From: Henriciella sp. AS95
GTDB lineage: Bacteria; Pseudomonadota; Alphaproteobacteria; Caulobacterales; Hyphomonadaceae
Reading direction: 5' to 3'
Assembly: GCF_038900055.1 (NCBI RefSeq)
Contig: NZ_JBBMQM010000001.1
Coordinates: 186,001-250,000, forward strand
Length of the DNA stretch: 64,000 bases
In this document: positions 62,267 to 64,000 of the stretch, in pieces
Layout of the letters: every line of letters starts with the position of its first letter
Numbering within the stretch: the stretch's first letter is position 1
Program-made: the position numbers and the translations under genes
Notes under the pieces: model-generated
Databases searched by the model: none
What the model saw: the letters and a program-made list of their open reading frames with translations, nothing else
Told to the model about the DNA's origin: nothing

Positions 62267-63802
62267 ATGGACATCAGCGCTGCAGAAATTTCAGGCATTC
62301 TGAAATCCCAGATCGAAAACTTTGGCGTAGAGGCCGAGGTCTCCGACGTTGGACAGGTTCTGTCCGTCGGTGACGGTATCGCCCGCGTCTATGGCCTCGA
62401 CAATGTCCAGGCCGGTGAAACCGTCGAATTCGACGGTGGCATCAAGGGCATGGCCCTGAACCTCGAAGCCGACAATGTCGGTGTCGTTATCTTTGGTGAC
62501 GACCGCGGCATTAAAGAAGGCGACACCGTCAAGCGCACGAACGAGATCGTTGCTGCGCCGGTTGGCAAGGGCCTTCTCGGCCGCGTCGTGGACCCGCTCG
62601 GTGAGCCAATCGACGGCAAGGGCGCCCTGAAAGACGTCGCAGACCGTAACCGGGTCGACGTCAAGGCGCCTGGCATTCTGCCGCGTAAATCGGTTCACGA
62701 GCCGATGATGACCGGCCTCAAGGCGATCGACGCGATGATCCCTGTTGGCCGCGGCCAGCGCGAGCTGATCATTGGTGACCGTCAGACCGGCAAGACCGCG
62801 ATCTGCGTCGACACCATCCTGAACCAGAAGCAGACCAATGACGCCGCAAAAGACGACAGCGAGAAACTGTTCTGCGTCTATGTCGCCATCGGTCAGAAGC
62901 GCTCCACGGTTGCTCAGGTTGTCAAAACCCTCGAAGAGCGCGGCGCGCTTGATTACACCGTGATCGTGTCCGCAACGGCGTCCGAGCCGGCCCCGCTTCA
63001 GTATCTTGCACCGTTCACCGGCTGCACGATCGGCGAGTGGTTCCGCGACAATGGCATGCACGCCCTGATCATTTATGATGACCTTTCCAAGCAGGCTGTT
63101 GCCTATCGTCAGATGTCCCTGCTTCTGCGCCGCCCACCGGGCCGCGAAGCCTATCCGGGTGACGTTTTCTATCTTCACTCCCGCCTGCTCGAGCGTGCGG
63201 CCAAGCTGAACGAGGATCACGGTTCAGGCTCCCTGACCGCGCTTCCGATCATCGAGACCCAGGCAAACGACGTGTCGGCCTATATTCCGACGAACGTTAT
63301 TTCGATTACCGATGGTCAGATCTTCCTTGAAACCGACCTCTTCTATCAGGGTATCCGCCCGGCCGTGAACGTCGGCCTTTCGGTGTCGCGCGTTGGTTCT
63401 GCTGCGCAGACCAAAGCCATGAAGAAAGTCGCCGGTTCGATGAAGGGTGAACTCGCCCAGTACCGCGAGATGGCGGCCTTTGCGAAGTTCGGCTCTGACC
63501 TCGACGCCGCCACCCAGCGCCTTCTCGGCCGTGGTGAGCGCCTGACCGAGCTCCTCAAGCAGCCGCAATTCTCGCCGCTGCAGATGGAAGAGCAGGTTGT
63601 CGTGATCTATGCCGGTACGCGCGGTTACCTTGATGGCGTCGCTGTCCGCGATGTCACGCGCTACGAAAAAGAGCTGCTGGCTCACCTTCGCGGCGCGAAG
63701 AAGGAGCTGCTGGCGAAAATCCGCAAGGAAAAAGCCCTGACCGACGACATCGAGGCCGAAATCAAATCGACCCTCGACGACTTCACCAAGGCTTTCGCCT
63801 AA
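62267..63802 (+). CDS. atpA: F1 ATP synthase alpha subunit
   Basis: The 511-residue non-catalytic nucleotide-binding subunit, with Walker [11 protein letters not shown] near residue 170, the [20 protein letters not shown] segment and the C-terminal helical bundle. It starts seven bases after the atpH stop and is followed by atpG after 28 bases. Confidence 0.97.
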   Translation: MDISAAEISGILKSQIENFGVEAEVSDVGQVLSVGDGIARVYGLDNVQAGETVEFDGGIKGMALNLEADNVGVVIFGDDRGIKEGDTVKRTNEIVAAPVGKGLLGRVVDPLGEPIDGKGALKDVADRNRVDVKAPGILPRKSVHEPMMTGLKAIDAMIPVGRGQRELIIGDRQTGKTAICVDTILNQKQTNDAAKDDSEKLFCVYVAIGQKRSTVAQVVKTLEERGALDYTVIVSATASEPAPLQYLAPFTGCTIGEWFRDNGMHALIIYDDLSKQAVAYRQMSLLLRRPPGREAYPGDVFYLHSRLLERAAKLNEDHGSGSLTALPIIETQANDVSAYIPTNVISITDGQIFLETDLFYQGIRPAVNVGLSVSRVGSAAQTKAMKKVAGSMKGELAQYREMAAFAKFGSDLDAATQRLLGRGERLTELLKQPQFSPLQMEEQVVVIYAGTRGYLDGVAVRDVTRYEKELLAHLRGAKKELLAKIRKEKALTDDIEAEIKSTLDDFTKAFA

Positions 63803-63830
63803 GACACGCGACGCGAGCAGGAGCTGAGCA

Positions 63831-64000
63831 ATGCCCAGCCTTAAGGATCTGAAAAACCGGATCGCCAGCGTGAAATCCACGCGGAAGATCACCAAGGCCA
63901 TGCAGATGGTGGCCGCGGCCAAGCTGAAGCGCGCCCAGGACGCCGCTTCGGCCTCCCGGCCATACGCCGAGCGTATGTCGTCGGTGGTTGCCAACCTCGC
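63831..64000 (+). CDS. atpG: F1 ATP synthase gamma subunit, truncated by window end
   Basis: The first 56 residues of the central-stalk gamma subunit: [20 protein letters not shown], then [19 protein letters not shown], the canonical AtpG N-terminal helix. AGGAG precedes the ATG. The gene runs past the window edge. Confidence 0.95.
   Translation, partial: MPSLKDLKNRIASVKSTRKITKAMQMVAAAKLKRAQDAASASRPYAERMSSVVANL

Noticed and set aside
62291-63220. 309-residue open frame antisense to atpA
   Set aside because: atpA is unambiguous; the antisense frame has no family likeness.

Overview
The window looks like core chromosome of a stalked or dimorphic-type alphaproteobacterium, most likely Hyphomonadaceae or a close Caulobacterales/Rhodobacterales relative. 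The clues are lineage-marker genes: chpT (CckA-ChpT-CtrA phosphorelay), gapR (DUF2312), mmcB, the order SUV3-like helicase / S4 protein / TerB / FdxA ferredoxin / CarD / RpoH, the hemC-hemD-mitofilin-HemY order, and an F1 operon starting atpH-atpA-atpG. Base composition is high-GC throughout. I found no transposase, integrase of a mobile element, phage gene or CRISPR array. The species assignment is inference.

Layout. 0.07-4.1 kb: GT4 glycosyltransferase with an overlapping phosphotransferase, then a PstS-like lipoprotein and murI on the other strand. 4.3-8.0 kb: phasin-like/HhH protein, zinc metallopeptidase, and the agmatine-to-putrescine pair aguA-aguB. 8.1-13.9 kb: Oar-type TonB-dependent receptor, GT39 membrane glycosyltransferase, an exported unknown. 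14.0-22.4 kb: helicase-S4-TerB-fdxA-carD-rpoH-clpB, a nucleic-acid and stress block. 22.7-31.1 kb: UrcA protein, M23 peptidase, ydbH-ynbE-ydbL envelope lipid-transport operon, chpT with a CheY-like regulator and CheR. 31.2-42 kb: crystallin-fold protein, rimM, GT4, GST, Hsp20, a lipoprotein methyltransferase, an oxygenase, ppa, LysE, carbonic anhydrase, TetR, tsaD, GH5. 42.1-46.8 kb: hemC, hemD, mitofilin-like and HemY-like proteins. 46.8-53.6 kb: tRNA-Thr(CGT), MFS, ThpR, DUF2853, aldo/keto reductase, Bax-inhibitor-1 protein, mmcB, an unknown protein, two tiny paralogous membrane proteins, msrB. 53.7-64 kb: gapR, unknowns, ASCH, SDR, EamA, DUF202, xerC, priA, a SRPBCC-like membrane protein and the start of the ATP synthase operon.

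Regulation visible in the DNA. Three sigma-32-like promoters can be read (clpB, hsp20, Bax-inhibitor gene). The hsp20 leader ends in a ROSE-type RNA thermometer hairpin, and the clpB -35 element lies inside the rpoH terminator. A GAAC-N7-GAAC LexA box precedes mmcB. The unknown protein encoded just after mmcB carries a QMDLF beta-clamp-binding motif, which makes the pair the best candidate here for an undescribed DNA-repair function. Other unusual signals are five convergent gene pairs sharing the palindromic stop CTAG, a three-way-junction inverted repeat fused to the 3' end of tRNA-Thr, two tandem 44-45-residue membrane paralogs, and an S4 gene that seems to start at ATA within ATAA.
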